From contig CAKPEI010000001.1 of assembly GCA_934149365.1 (NCBI GenBank), positions 62,001 through 126,000 of the forward strand: a stretch of 64,000 bases of DNA, written 5' to 3'. This document shows positions 26,000 through 35,483 of the stretch, in pieces. Every line of letters begins with the position of its first letter. The first letter of the stretch is position 1. The translations under genes and the position numbers were made by a program. The notes under the pieces are model-generated. The model saw only the letters and a program-made list of their open reading frames with translations, did not search any database and was not told where the DNA came from. The DNA is from an uncultured Clostridia bacterium (GTDB taxonomy: Bacteria > Bacillota > Clostridia > TANB77 > CAG-465).

Positions 26000-26821
26000 A
26001 TGAAAACAGTAGTTATAACAGGGTCAGCTAGAGGCTTTGGTTTTGAGCTTGCAAAAGAATTTAGGAAAAATAATTATAATGTGGTATTAAGTGATATAGT
26101 AGAAGATACACTTAATATGTCTAAAAAGCAATTAGAAGAGAGCATTACAGGAGAGGGAGAAGTATTATCAGTTGTATGTGATGTTACAAAAGAGACTGAT
26201 TTACAAAATTTAATGGACATGTCAGTTGAGACCTTTTCAAGTGTTGATATTTGGATAAATAATGCTGGTGTTAATCAAAATATGGTTCCTATATGGGAAG
26301 TAGAAACAAAAAGTATAGATAGGTTAATAGATATTGATTTAAAGTCAGCTATAATTGGCTCTAAAATAGCAATGAAACAAATGATAAAGCAAGGCTTTGG
26401 GCAAATATATGGAGTGGAAGGCTATGGTAGTAATGACGCAAAAATGTTAGGCCTTTCTATATATGGAACAAGTAAAAGAGGACTTACATATTTTTTAGAA
26501 GCTCTTGCAAAAGAAGTAGAGGAAAAAAAGCTGCCAATATTAATAGGTATGCTTGCTCCAGGTATAATGATAACTAATTTTATAACTCACTCTATGGGAG
26601 AAAATGAATTTGAATTACCAGAAAAAACAAAGAAAGTATACAATATATTGGGAGATTATCCAGATGTAATAGCAAAATTCTTAGTAGAAAAAATGATAAA
26701 TAATACAAAAAACGGGGCTCGTTTTACATGGCTTACTAACGGTAAAGCTTTTAGAAGATTTTTATGTGCTGGTTTTAATAAAAGAGATTTCTTTAAAGAA
26801 CTTCCAAAGGGAGAAGAGTAG
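26000..26821 (+). CDS. SDR family oxidoreductase
   Basis: 273 residues: cofactor motif TGSARGFG at 7-14, NNAG near 89-92, catalytic YGTSK with Tyr and Lys around 156-160, and APGIMITNF after it. A classical NAD(P)-dependent short-chain dehydrogenase; the substrate cannot be told. The usual catalytic Ser region reads VEGYGSNDAKM, somewhat divergent. AAGGTGG site; monocistronic. Confidence 0.8.
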   Translation: MKTVVITGSARGFGFELAKEFRKNNYNVVLSDIVEDTLNMSKKQLEESITGEGEVLSVVCDVTKETDLQNLMDMSVETFSSVDIWINNAGVNQNMVPIWEVETKSIDRLIDIDLKSAIIGSKIAMKQMIKQGFGQIYGVEGYGSNDAKMLGLSIYGTSKRGLTYFLEALAKEVEEKKLPILIGMLAPGIMITNFITHSMGENEFELPEKTKKVYNILGDYPDVIAKFLVEKMINNTKNGARFTWLTNGKAFRRFLCAGFNKRDFFKELPKGEE

Positions 26822-26876
26822 AAATTATATATATAAATGAAAGTAGAAGAATATATTAGTTCTTCTACTTTTTTTG

Positions 26877-27530
26877 CTATATATACTTTTTAATTATATT
26901 GTATAATTTTTCACTATGAACTACATAGCTAGAATGATTTTCACCTGGTAATATTTCTAGTGTACTATTTTCTATATTATCTGCAATTAGTTTGGTATGT
27001 TCATATTTTATGACATCATTTTCTCCTGCTAAAATGTAGGTTGGTATAGAAATGGTATGTAAACTTTCTAAAGATATATTTGGCTCATAACACATCATTT
27101 TATATAGTTTATTCCTTGTAAAAAAGTATATTATTTTGCATAAAAGAAGAGAAGAGGTGGACATACCTTTTGGGAAAATATTAGCTCCACTTAATATAAT
27201 TTTACTAAGTAAATGTGGCTCTTTTATTGCTATTAATAAACATATTATACCACCATCACTAAAGCCATATAATATTGGTTTAGATATGTTTAGCTTTTGT
27301 ATAAATTCTATCACATCTTGAGCCATTAATTCATATGATATTTTTTTAGTATTTTCACTTTGACCATGACATCTACTGTCTATTAAATAAACTGTATTAG
27401 TGAGTTTTAATTTTTCTACTAACTTATCAAAAATGTCAATATTTTCTGAGTTCCCATGAAGTAAGATTATGGGAGCTCCTTTACCACACATTTCATAATA
27501 TATGTTTACGTTATTTACATTTATTATCAT
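26877..27530 (-). CDS. Alpha/beta hydrolase
   Basis: About 217 residues. Oxyanion region ILLHGNSEN, nucleophile elbow GFSDGG (Ser near 93), acid in LAGENDVIKYEH and catalytic His in PGENHSSYV. The start was taken as the second ATG (27530) because AGGTGA directly abuts the first. The family covers esterases, lipases and C-C hydrolases; substrate unknown. Confidence 0.8.
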   Translation of the reverse strand: MIINVNNVNIYYEMCGKGAPIILLHGNSENIDIFDKLVEKLKLTNTVYLIDSRCHGQSENTKKISYELMAQDVIEFIQKLNISKPILYGFSDGGIICLLIAIKEPHLLSKIILSGANIFPKGMSTSSLLLCKIIYFFTRNKLYKMMCYEPNISLESLHTISIPTYILAGENDVIKYEHTKLIADNIENSTLEILPGENHSSYVVHSEKLYNIIKKYI

Positions 27531-27589
27531 ATTCATTCACCTAAATATATTTTAACATGTGCTTTAAAAAAATTAAATAGAGTAAGTAT

Positions 27590-27624
27590 AAAAATAACCC
27601 TAGCACATATTAAAGTGCTAGGGT
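27590..27624 (-). terminator. Terminator of the MBL-fold/NMNAT-like operon
   Basis: ACCCTAGCAC pairs with GTGCTAGGGT; on the minus strand TATTTTTA follows. Confidence 0.8.
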
Positions 27625-27630
27625 ATTATG

Positions 27631-28332
27631 TTATGTTATAGCTGCTACTTTAAAGCCAAGATTTTTCGCAAGTTCCATAACTTCTTCATCATCAAAGTGC
27701 ATGGTAGTTACAAATTTCCTTGTGCTTTGTGGAAAGATTTTTGCAAGTTCATGTACATTCATGTGAGCATTTAATTGGTATTTTGTAACTTCAATATAGA
27801 AATTGGAAATCACAATATCTTTATCTTCCCAATACATACCATTTTTATTGGGAGCTAATTCAAGATTTTTTAAATTGAATGTTTCCGCATCTCCGCCGTA
27901 ATATACATATTTACCGTCAAGATACAAAATATAGCCAAAGGCAGGTATATATTTAGAATGGTCTTGATACACAAAATAAACTTGGTGTGGTATGTTTCTA
28001 ATTTTTACATGATTATAAAGATCGGTAGAGACTCCACTTAAATTAAGAAATGATTTTAGGGTATCTGTCGGAAAGTAAATAGTTGGCTTTATTTTAAGTA
28101 TCATTGTTAGGTAGAAGATTAAAGAAGGGAGACTGCCTATATGATCTGAATGAAAATGTGTAATATATATATCAATACTTGATATACCGTCTAAAAGATT
28201 TTTTTCAATTATACGTTCAAACACAGATTCACCGCAATCAAACAATATTAGTTTTTTTCCCTTTTTGTAATAAGCAGAAGTATTACCCATTTGTACATTA
28301 AAGCAGGAGCCAATACCTAAAAAATTCAACAT
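27631..28332 (-). CDS. MBL-fold metallohydrolase
   Basis: 233 residues. Metal motif THFHSDHIGSLP (HxHxDH), an Asp in GGDAETF and a late His in TTMHFDDEE. It resembles the RNase Z-like branch of the family, but is shorter than RNase Z. Encoded 13 bases after the nucleotidyltransferase gene, with which it shares transcription. Confidence 0.8.
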   Translation of the reverse strand: MLNFLGIGSCFNVQMGNTSAYYKKGKKLILFDCGESVFERIIEKNLLDGISSIDIYITHFHSDHIGSLPSLIFYLTMILKIKPTIYFPTDTLKSFLNLSGVSTDLYNHVKIRNIPHQVYFVYQDHSKYIPAFGYILYLDGKYVYYGGDAETFNLKNLELAPNKNGMYWEDKDIVISNFYIEVTKYQLNAHMNVHELAKIFPQSTRKFVTTMHFDDEEVMELAKNLGFKVAAIT

Positions 28333-28345
28333 TGAAATGCCTCCT

Positions 28346-28921
28346 TTACTTAAGCATGTTGTTAAACATTTCTCTGTACGGTTCAGTCATTAAAAGTTCT
28401 TTTCTTAATCTGTCGTACATTTTATGAGTTTTATCGTCTACAAACTTTTTCCAATACTCGAAGTCGTCTTTTAATAAAGCTTCTCTTAAAAGGGTAGCCG
28501 ATATAGGAATCTTGCTTCTGGGAATTACAAGTTCTGCTGTATCTTGAATATCTTCAGGATCAAACCATTTACTTCTGAATTCATCATTACCGTATACCAT
28601 GAGAGAAGGTTCTTTCCTTATATGGTATTTTACATTTTTGAGAACATATCTGCCCCAGTCTGCGGTGATGTCATTTTCGTTTGTAAGGTCATTCAATTCT
28701 TTTACTTGGAGAAAATCATTATCTCTTCCATAGATTTCCCGTATTACATCTATGCGGGTAGAAGTTTGATAAGGATTTCTTAAAGTACCAGACTCTTGTG
28801 CAGAGCCAACTAAAATAAGGACACGGTCGCAAAGTTTGAATGCATTTTCAACAAGTGACCGGTGACCGATGTGGAAGTGTTGAAATCTCCCGACTATAAG
28901 TCCAACATCATAAGGTTTCAT
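28346..28921 (-). CDS. Nicotinamide-nucleotide adenylyltransferase-like (NadM-type) protein
   Basis: 191 residues of the HxGH nucleotidyltransferase superfamily: VGRFQHFHIGHRSLVENA near the start and ISATLLREALL near 158-168, close to NadM-type enzymes that make NAD from NMN and ATP. Coupled with the MBL-fold gene. An NAD kinase lies 3 kb away, but in a different unit. Confidence 0.8.
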   Translation of the reverse strand: MKPYDVGLIVGRFQHFHIGHRSLVENAFKLCDRVLILVGSAQESGTLRNPYQTSTRIDVIREIYGRDNDFLQVKELNDLTNENDITADWGRYVLKNVKYHIRKEPSLMVYGNDEFRSKWFDPEDIQDTAELVIPRSKIPISATLLREALLKDDFEYWKKFVDDKTHKMYDRLRKELLMTEPYREMFNNMLK

Positions 28922-29049
28922 ATAAATTCCTCACTTTCAAAATTATTTTTTAGTTATACTAAATATTTCTGTTTAGTATTATACCATCTAATTATGTAAA
29001 ATTCAATTGCGTAAATATAAAAGATAGTGATAGATAATATAATCTTGAG

Positions 29050-29943
29050 TTATGATTTTTGATTAATAACCTCAATTAATTTTGAAGCACTAAAACTAGG
29101 CAAGTAGCTTTTTTTAGTTAGAACAAGTATATTCCTTTTTGGAATTTGTGGAGTTACCCTTAATTCAAATAATTCCTTTTTATTCAGCTCATCTTGAACA
29201 TAATTTTTTGTAACAAATCCAATTCCCATACCAATTTTGGCAAATTCAATAACTAGAGAATAACTTGCAAGCTCCATAATACTGTTTAATTTTACACCAT
29301 TTTTGCTAGCAAAATTATCTAGGAAACATCTTGTATGTGAGTGTGCAGCTTGTAATAAAAGTGGGTAAGCACTTAACTCTTTTAGTGATATTTCTTTATT
29401 AATAACATCTTTGTATGAATTATTTGCTATAAATATATCTTGTATTTCCTCAGAATACTCTACATTTAAATTTTTCCAATTAGTATTTGTGTCAGCTATT
29501 ATAGCAATATCTATTTTATCTTGCTCTAGTTTGGAAATAAGAGTGTCTGTCATACTTGTGTCTAAAGATACAGTTATTTTAGGGTATAATTTATGAAATT
29601 TTTCAAGATGAGGTGCTAAGAAGAACTTCGCTAAATTTGTTCCAATGCCTATACGTATATTTCCAGTTTCTAACTTTTTAAAATTCTCAATTTTATTTTC
29701 ACCTAAACGTAAGCTCTCCATAGCTTGTTTTACATATTCAAATAGTACTTTTCCTTCACTAGTTAAAGTAACTCCTTTTTTATTTCTAACGAACAATTTA
29801 GTTTCAAGTTGATTTTCAAGCTTTTTTATACTCATTGTAACAGCTGGTTGAGAAATGTATAAATTTTGAGCTGCCTTAGTAATATTTTGAAATTCTGCTA
29901 CATTATAGAAAACTTTGTATAGTTCAATATCTATATTCATCAT
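29050..29943 (-). CDS. LysR-family transcriptional regulator
   Basis: About 297 residues. N-terminal winged HTH (FQNITKAAQNLYISQPAVTM) and a substrate-binding domain from about 90. Start at the ATG preceded by AAGGAG (29943); a GTG further upstream overlaps that site. It diverges from coaE, with about 85 bases between them. Target unknown. Confidence 0.9.
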   Translation of the reverse strand: MMNIDIELYKVFYNVAEFQNITKAAQNLYISQPAVTMSIKKLENQLETKLFVRNKKGVTLTSEGKVLFEYVKQAMESLRLGENKIENFKKLETGNIRIGIGTNLAKFFLAPHLEKFHKLYPKITVSLDTSMTDTLISKLEQDKIDIAIIADTNTNWKNLNVEYSEEIQDIFIANNSYKDVINKEISLKELSAYPLLLQAAHSHTRCFLDNFASKNGVKLNSIMELASYSLVIEFAKIGMGIGFVTKNYVQDELNKKELFELRVTPQIPKRNILVLTKKSYLPSFSASKLIEVINQKS

Positions 29944-30028
29944 AATCACTCCTTATGTATTGTATAAATAATATATATTTGAATTATATCATTTTGTATA
30001 ATATAATACAAGCAAAGGAGATGATTAT

Positions 30029-30613
30029 ATGCTGATTGGTCTAATGGGAAAATCAGGTAGTGGTAAAACTGAAATAAGTTTACTGTTTAAAGAAAAATGT
30101 TCAAGAATTAGTGTTCTAGATGTTGACAAAATAGGGCATAACGCATATCAAGATACAAATGTAAGAGCAAATGTTATAAAACACTTTGGCAGGAGTGTAA
30201 TTAATAAGGAAGGAAAAGTGGACAGAAAAAAGATTGCAGATATAGTTTTTAGTGATAAAGCTATGATGCAAAAGTTATATGAGATAACGTACGGGTATAT
30301 GGAAAAAAGAATAGATGAGTATATATCTCAAAACGAAATAGTCCTGCTAGATTATGCACTCCTTCCACTTACTAAGTATTATGATATGTGTGATGTTAAA
30401 ATTTTAGTTACAAGTGAATATTCTGTAAGATTAAATAGGGCTATTAAAAGAGACAAAATCTCTCCTGAAAAATATATTAAGAGAGATTTAAACAGCGTAA
30501 ATTATGAAGAAATGTTTTTTGATTATGTTATTGAAAATAACGACAATATTGAGACTTTAAGAAAGGTAGTAGGTGATATTTATGAAAAAAGCATTGTACC
30601 CTGGAAGTTTTGA
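30029..30613 (+). CDS. coaE: Dephospho-CoA kinase
   Basis: 194 residues. P-loop GKSGSGKTEIS, then SVLDVDKIGHNAYQ and RLNRAIKRDKIS, the CoaE pattern. It phosphorylates dephospho-CoA in the last step of CoA synthesis. The next gene, coaD, encodes the preceding step and overlaps it by about 30 bases, which supports the call even though the sequence is somewhat divergent. Confidence 0.82.
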   Translation: MLIGLMGKSGSGKTEISLLFKEKCSRISVLDVDKIGHNAYQDTNVRANVIKHFGRSVINKEGKVDRKKIADIVFSDKAMMQKLYEITYGYMEKRIDEYISQNEIVLLDYALLPLTKYYDMCDVKILVTSEYSVRLNRAIKRDKISPEKYIKRDLNSVNYEEMFFDYVIENNDNIETLRKVVGDIYEKSIVPWKF

Positions 30614-31079
30614 TCCCATAACTTATGGTCATATGGATGTGATTGAACAGGCTTTAAAAGTTTATGACATTGTAGTAATAGGTGTTTTTGTGAATTCTCA
30701 AAAGAAATCAGGTATGTTTGATATGAATGAAAGAGCAAAAATGATATCTGATATTTATAAAGATAATGGGAAGGTAGAAGTTGTGACAGTAGACGGTAAC
30801 ATTGCTTCGGTAGATGTGGCGGAAAAAAATGGCTGTGAAACAATGATAAGAGGACTTAGAGACTTAACAGATTTTGCAGAGGAGTTAAAACTTGCAGAGC
30901 TAAACAGAAGTATAAGTGATGGCAAAATAAATACGGTGGCGTTTTTTGCTAACCCAGGAAAAACTACGATTTCTTCTACTGCTGTAAAAGAATTAAGTAG
31001 ACTTGGGAAGAGTATAAAAAGCTTTGTACATCCGATTGTAGAAAAAAATATGGCTATAAAAATGAGGAGGGAAAAATAA
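30582..31079 (+). CDS. coaD: Phosphopantetheine adenylyltransferase
   Basis: 165 residues: MKKALYPGSFDPITYGHMDV with the TYGH nucleotide-binding motif, RGLRDLTDFAEELKLAELNR and the ISSTAVKEL motif. ATG 30582 has GGTGAT upstream; an earlier in-frame start at 30573 lacks it. It converts 4'-phosphopantetheine to dephospho-CoA. Confidence 0.93.
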   Translation: MKKALYPGSFDPITYGHMDVIEQALKVYDIVVIGVFVNSQKKSGMFDMNERAKMISDIYKDNGKVEVVTVDGNIASVDVAEKNGCETMIRGLRDLTDFAEELKLAELNRSISDGKINTVAFFANPGKTTISSTAVKELSRLGKSIKSFVHPIVEKNMAIKMRREK

Positions 31080-31939
31080 TGAAAGTTGATTTGCATATTC
31101 ACAGTACTTTTTCTGATGGCGAGTATACAACAAGTCAGATTTTAGAGATGTGTGATAAGCTTAAGCTGGATATATTTGCTATAACTGATCACAATAATCT
31201 TGGTGGAAGTAAAGAGGTTATGCAGCTTAAGCGGAATTCAAATATTAAAATAATATCTGGTATAGAACTTAATGCAAAGGCTCCGGCTAATGTAACAAAA
31301 CATATATTGGGATATGATTTTGATTTGGAAGATACATCTTTAAACGAGATAACAAAAGCTATAATGGAAGACAATGTTAGAAGAATAAAGTCTATAATAT
31401 CAGAACTTTATTCAAACTTTGGAATTAAATTTAAAGATGAAGACGTAGAAGGATTATTTGTGCCGGGTAAAAATATAGGAAGACCTGAGGTTGCAAAACT
31501 TTGTTTGAAGTATGGCTATGTTCAAAATGTAGAGGAGGCTTTTTCAAGATTACTTGATCCAATTCGTGATAAGGTTGTTAAAAGAAAGATGATACCTACA
31601 GACAAGGAATGTATTAAATATATAACAAAAGCAGGAGGAATAGCTTGTCTTGCTCATCCGGTTTCTCTTAATAAAAGTGTAGATGAGTTAAGACAGTATA
31701 TATTTGAGCTTATGGAGGTAGGCCTTTCAGCTGTTGAAGTGTACCATAGTAGTAACCCAGAAAAGTTGGTTTACGAGCTTGAAAAAATGCAAAAGAAGTA
31801 TGGCTTTTTAACCAGCGTTGGTAGTGATTATCATGGACCTATTGTAAAGCCCGGTTTGCAAATAGCAAGTGGAAAAAATGGTAACTTGGTGAATAAAAAA
31901 GCGACAATTGTTTCTAAGTTTAGGGAGGTGTCTCTATGA
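31079..31939 (+). CDS. PHP-domain phosphoesterase
   Basis: 286 residues: DLHIHSTFSDGEYT and AITDHNNLGG metal motifs, CLAHPVSLNK, and the C-terminal SVGSDYHGP. Similar to nucleoside 3',5'-bisphosphate phosphatases (YciV/TrpH type) that act on pAp or oligoribonucleotides. The start overlaps the coaD stop (TAATG) and its own stop overlaps nadK (ATGA). Confidence 0.88.
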   Translation: MKVDLHIHSTFSDGEYTTSQILEMCDKLKLDIFAITDHNNLGGSKEVMQLKRNSNIKIISGIELNAKAPANVTKHILGYDFDLEDTSLNEITKAIMEDNVRRIKSIISELYSNFGIKFKDEDVEGLFVPGKNIGRPEVAKLCLKYGYVQNVEEAFSRLLDPIRDKVVKRKMIPTDKECIKYITKAGGIACLAHPVSLNKSVDELRQYIFELMEVGLSAVEVYHSSNPEKLVYELEKMQKKYGFLTSVGSDYHGPIVKPGLQIASGKNGNLVNKKATIVSKFREVSL

Positions 31940-32721
31940 TTAAAACATTTAGCCTATATGTTAACAATGAGAAAAGTAAGGCCCTTGAAATATGTAAGAA
32001 GGTTAAAAAAGAGTTGACTACAGAAGGTTACATTTTAAATGATGAAACCCCAGATGTAGTTATAGGGTTTGGAGGAGATGGAACATTACTTAGGTGGCTT
32101 GATTTATGTAAGTACAATGCCCAGAGCAAGTATATTGGAGTAAACTGCGGTACATTAGGATTTATGCAAGATTTTGATATCAGAGATCCTAAGGAATTTG
32201 TCAAAAATATGCCTAACTACGATGAACAGAAAGTATATTTTGCAAAACTTGAAGTGGAAAACAGAGGTGAAAAATATGAGTTTTATTCTATTAATGAATT
32301 TAATTTGATGAACAATATGGATAAATCTTTTAGAGTTTCTGTTTACATTGCAAGTGAGTTCTTAGAAAACTTTGTTGGAACAGGATTGATCTTTTGTACA
32401 CCAACAGGTTCTACAGCTCATAATATATCATCAGTTGGTAGTATAATTTATCCTGACATAGAGATGATACAAATGACTCCGAGCGAAGCAATAGTAAATA
32501 GAAAAATACGTTGTCTTCCTAAGAGTATATGCATCCCTAAAGGTATAGATGTTACACTGAAACCAGATAATGACAGTAATATTAAGATTATATCAGATGG
32601 AATAAATGTATATGATGGAGAATTTGAAAAGGTGACGGTAAGTTACTCTAATCGGTGTATGATTAAACTTACAGACAGAAAAAATAGTTTTATTAGAAAA
32701 GTTAGAGAAAAACTTATATGA
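31936..32721 (+). CDS. nadK: NAD kinase
   Basis: 261 residues: GFGGDGTLLRWLDL, VNCGTLGFMQDF, and TPTGSTAHNISSVGSIIYP, all NAD kinase motifs. Makes NADP from NAD and ATP. Last gene of the coaE-coaD-PHP-nadK operon, a cofactor unit. Confidence 0.92.
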   Translation: MIKTFSLYVNNEKSKALEICKKVKKELTTEGYILNDETPDVVIGFGGDGTLLRWLDLCKYNAQSKYIGVNCGTLGFMQDFDIRDPKEFVKNMPNYDEQKVYFAKLEVENRGEKYEFYSINEFNLMNNMDKSFRVSVYIASEFLENFVGTGLIFCTPTGSTAHNISSVGSIIYPDIEMIQMTPSEAIVNRKIRCLPKSICIPKGIDVTLKPDNDSNIKIISDGINVYDGEFEKVTVSYSNRCMIKLTDRKNSFIRKVREKLI

Positions 32722-32729
32722 TAAAAAAT

Positions 32730-32760
32730 GGCTGGTAGCAAATGCTACCAGCTATTTTTG
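32730..32760 (+). terminator. Terminator of the cofactor operon
   Basis: GCTGGTAGCA pairs with TGCTACCAGC, 2-base spacer, then TATTTTTG. Confidence 0.85.
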
Positions 32761-33055
32761 TGAGTAGCTTATTAACTTAAGAAAATAAAAGTTTAGTGTC
32801 CATTTTTTCGTCTAGTTTTGTCGTAAATGTAGAAAAATGTTAAAAGGTGTTGCAATATAAAATTTTAGTATATATAATGCACATGTTATTTTTTTATTTA
32901 AATCATAAAAGTTTTTTATTTCTAAAAATTTTATTTATTAATATTTAAATCTTATTAGCTGTTTTATTTAAAGTAAATCGTAATATACGTTTGTATTCTA
33001 TAAGTATCTTGTTTATGTTGATTATTAATAAGAAACAAAATATTATCTTGTAGTG
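32761..33055. other. AT-rich intergenic stretch
   Basis: No gene, tRNA or repeat seen; homopolymer A and T tracts upstream of the Rpn promoter. Confidence 0.5.
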
Positions 33056-33084
33056 TTGGAAATACAACTGGTAGATGATATAAT
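33056..33084 (+). promoter_or_regulatory. Promoter of the Rpn gene
   Basis: TTGGAA, 17-base spacer, TATAAT; followed by AAAGGAGG and ATG. Confidence 0.65.
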
Positions 33085-33097
33085 AAAGGAGGAATAG

Positions 33098-33997
33098 ATG
33101 AAAAGAAAAAGTAAAAAATTACAATGTGAAGAGGGACTAGATCCTAAAATAGATGTAGTGTTTAAAACACTATTTGGAAAAAAAGGAAATGAGATATTAA
33201 TAGAAGATATGCTATCTGGTTTCCTAAATCAAAAAATAAAGTGTAAAAATGTATTAAGAGAAGCAAGAGTAGGACTGTTAAGAGCAGATGGTAAGTATGG
33301 CTCACTAGACGTATTAGTAGAACTAGAAGATGGGACAGAAGTAGATGTAGATATACAAATGGGTAGACAAAAAGGTCTGCCAGAAAGAATGATGGCATAT
33401 GCAAGTTATTTAACATCAGAAAGACTAGAAAAAGCAGATAGATATTCAGAGATAAATCAAAAGATAATAATGTTTTTAGTAGATTTTAATATGTATCCAG
33501 AATTTGAAGGACCAGTACATGAAACAATAACGGTATTTAGAGAAAATACTACAAAAGAGTTTAGCAAAATGCATAAATACTATGTAGTGGAATTAAATAA
33601 AATGGACAAGACCAAATGTAGTGAAGGGACATATAAATGGCTTGCATTTTTAAATCAGAATAAGGAGGTATTAAAGGAAATGTCAAAAGATAAATGTATA
33701 CAAAAAGCAGAAGATGAATTAAAGATACTAGCAGGAGATTGGGAGACAAGAAGAATAGCAATACTAAGAAAAAGATACATACTAGAAATGGGAACGGCAG
33801 AAGAATGGGGCTATGAAAAAGGCGAGGCAGCAGGAGAAAAACGTGGAATAAAAAAAGGAACTAAACAAGGAATGGAGCAAGCAGCAAAAGCACTAATAGG
33901 AGAAGGAATGGATAATTTGTTTATATCAAGAGTAACTAAACTAAGTGAAAAAGAAATAGAAAAATTAAGGCAGAAGTCATTAAAGGCGGTTCGTTAG
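33098..33997 (+). CDS. Rpn/PD-(D/E)XK nuclease family protein
   Basis: 299 residues. LDPKIDVVFKTLFGKKGNE, YGSLDVLVELEDGTEVDVDI and QMGRQKGLPERMMAY are the PD-(D/E)XK core of the Rpn/PDDEXK_2 family (recombination-promoting nucleases, often labelled putative transposase). The C-terminus is rich in Gly/Lys/Glu heptad-like repeats (EKGEAAGEKRGIKKGTKQG), typical of the family. Members hydrolyse DNA and some are anti-phage. No inverted repeats mark a transposon. Confidence 0.85.
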   Translation: MKRKSKKLQCEEGLDPKIDVVFKTLFGKKGNEILIEDMLSGFLNQKIKCKNVLREARVGLLRADGKYGSLDVLVELEDGTEVDVDIQMGRQKGLPERMMAYASYLTSERLEKADRYSEINQKIIMFLVDFNMYPEFEGPVHETITVFRENTTKEFSKMHKYYVVELNKMDKTKCSEGTYKWLAFLNQNKEVLKEMSKDKCIQKAEDELKILAGDWETRRIAILRKRYILEMGTAEEWGYEKGEAAGEKRGIKKGTKQGMEQAAKALIGEGMDNLFISRVTKLSEKEIEKLRQKSLKAVR

Positions 33998-34015
33998 TAA
34001 GATTAGGAGGAAAAT

Positions 34016-34858
34016 ATGAATAAAGGAAAAATGCAATTAGTAAATAAAATATTTAATAACGAAACTATTAGAACAGTTTGGGATAATGAACAAGAAAAGT
34101 ACTATGTAAGTGTTGTAGATGTTGTTGGGGTCCTTGCTAATAGTGATAGTCCAAGAAAATATTGGAATTGGTTAAAAAATAAAATAAAAAAAGAAGAATT
34201 ATTTGAGTTGTCTAGGATTACTAGACAACTCAAACTGAAATCATTAGATGGGAAATACTATAGAACAGATGTTGTTGACATTGCGGGAATGTTTAGAATT
34301 ATTGAATCTGTTCCAAGTAAAAATGCAGAACCAATAAAACAATGGCTAGCGAAGTTAGGTAGTGAGAGAATTGACGAAACTTTTGATCCATCAATTGCAG
34401 TACAAAGAGCAATTAATTTGTACAAAGCAAAAGGATATGATCAAAAGTGGATAGATAAAAGAATTAAAAGTATTCAAGATAGAAGAGAGCTTACTGATAT
34501 ATGGAAAGATGGTGGAATAACTAAAACTAGTGAATTTGCTATTTTAACAAATGAAATATATAAAGGTTGGGCTGGAATGACGGCAAAGCAGTATAAGGAA
34601 TATAAAGGGCTTAGAAAGGAATCACTAAGAGATAATATGAGTGATGTAGAAGTGATGCTTGCCGATTTAGGGGAATTAGCAACTAGAGAAATAGCCAAAA
34701 GAAAAAATCCCAAAGGGTTAAATGATAATATTAAAATAGCAAGAAAGGGTGGAAATATTGCAGGTAATACCAGAAAAGATTTAGAAAAAGAGCTGGGTGA
34801 AAGTGTAGTTATTGATGGTAACGGGTTAAATTATAAATATTTAGAAGAAAGTAAATAG
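34016..34858 (+). CDS. BRO-N domain protein (phage antirepressor-like)
   Basis: 280 residues: BRO-N domain at about 8-125 with RTVWDNEQEKYYVSVVDVVG and SPRKYWNWLKNKIKK, followed by a helical C-terminal half (DKRIKSIQDRRELTDIWKDG) seen in chromosomal BRO proteins. DNA-binding antirepressors of phages and islands. It follows the Rpn gene by 18 bases, so the two are cotranscribed. Confidence 0.85.
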   Translation: MNKGKMQLVNKIFNNETIRTVWDNEQEKYYVSVVDVVGVLANSDSPRKYWNWLKNKIKKEELFELSRITRQLKLKSLDGKYYRTDVVDIAGMFRIIESVPSKNAEPIKQWLAKLGSERIDETFDPSIAVQRAINLYKAKGYDQKWIDKRIKSIQDRRELTDIWKDGGITKTSEFAILTNEIYKGWAGMTAKQYKEYKGLRKESLRDNMSDVEVMLADLGELATREIAKRKNPKGLNDNIKIARKGGNIAGNTRKDLEKELGESVVIDGNGLNYKYLEESK

Positions 34859-35000
34859 TAAAATAATAAATTATTATAAATATAAAAAATATATAAGTAT
34901 TTTTTTGAATTAGAATTATGCAATCTTTTTTATGAAAAAATTAACTTTTTTATAAAAAAGTATTGCATTTTATTTTTTTTTATACTACAATATGGGTACA

Positions 35001-35027
35001 GGTGGAGTAAAGTGGAGTAAAGTGGTA
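35001..35027 (+). promoter_or_regulatory. mraZ: MraZ operator-like repeats
   Basis: GTGGAGTAAA, GTGGAGTAAA and GTGGTAGGAG follow each other with a 10-base period, directly before the mraZ ribosome site. MraZ proteins bind tandem G-rich repeats upstream of their own gene (TGGGN in E. coli, AAAGTG-type in Mycoplasma), so autoregulation is likely. Confidence 0.65.
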
Positions 35028-35040
35028 GGAGGTGAAACTT

Positions 35041-35472
35041 TTGTTACTAGGTGAATATAACCATACAATTGATGAAAAATCAAGACTTATAGTACCATCT
35101 AAGTTTAGAGATGACTTAGGTAGCACTTTTATTGTAACAAAAGGTTTAGACAACTGCTTATTCATTTATTCTATTTCAGAGTGGCAAACTTTTGAAGCTA
35201 AGTTAAAAGCTTTACCACTTACAAATCAAAATGCTAGGGTATTTACTAGATTCTTTGCTGCAGGAGCAACAGAGTGTCAGTTAGATAAACAAGGAAGAAT
35301 AGTTTTGCCTGCACATTTAAGAGAATATGCTGGTTTATCTAAAGATGTTGTAGTAATCGGTGCTATAACTAGAGCAGAAATATGGGATAGAGAAAAATGG
35401 TCTAATTATACAAGTGAAGATAATATCAGCGTTGAAGAGGTTGCTAGTCAAATGTCAGATTTAGGCATTTAG
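35041..35472 (+). CDS. mraZ: Division/cell-wall cluster regulator MraZ
   Basis: 143 residues from TTG 35041 (GGAGG 8 bases before). The two SpoVT/AbrB-like halves read GEYNHTIDEKSRLIVPSKFR and ATECQLDKQGRIVLPAHLRE. GTG 35032 is immediately after the ribosome site and too close. DNA-binding ring that controls the dcw cluster. Confidence 0.93.
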   Translation: MLLGEYNHTIDEKSRLIVPSKFRDDLGSTFIVTKGLDNCLFIYSISEWQTFEAKLKALPLTNQNARVFTRFFAAGATECQLDKQGRIVLPAHLREYAGLSKDVVVIGAITRAEIWDREKWSNYTSEDNISVEEVASQMSDLGI

Positions 35473-35483
35473 CTATATATTTT

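Noticed and set aside
33098..33997. Rpn gene as an active insertion sequence
   Set aside because: No terminal inverted repeats or target duplication; the family name as transposase is historical.
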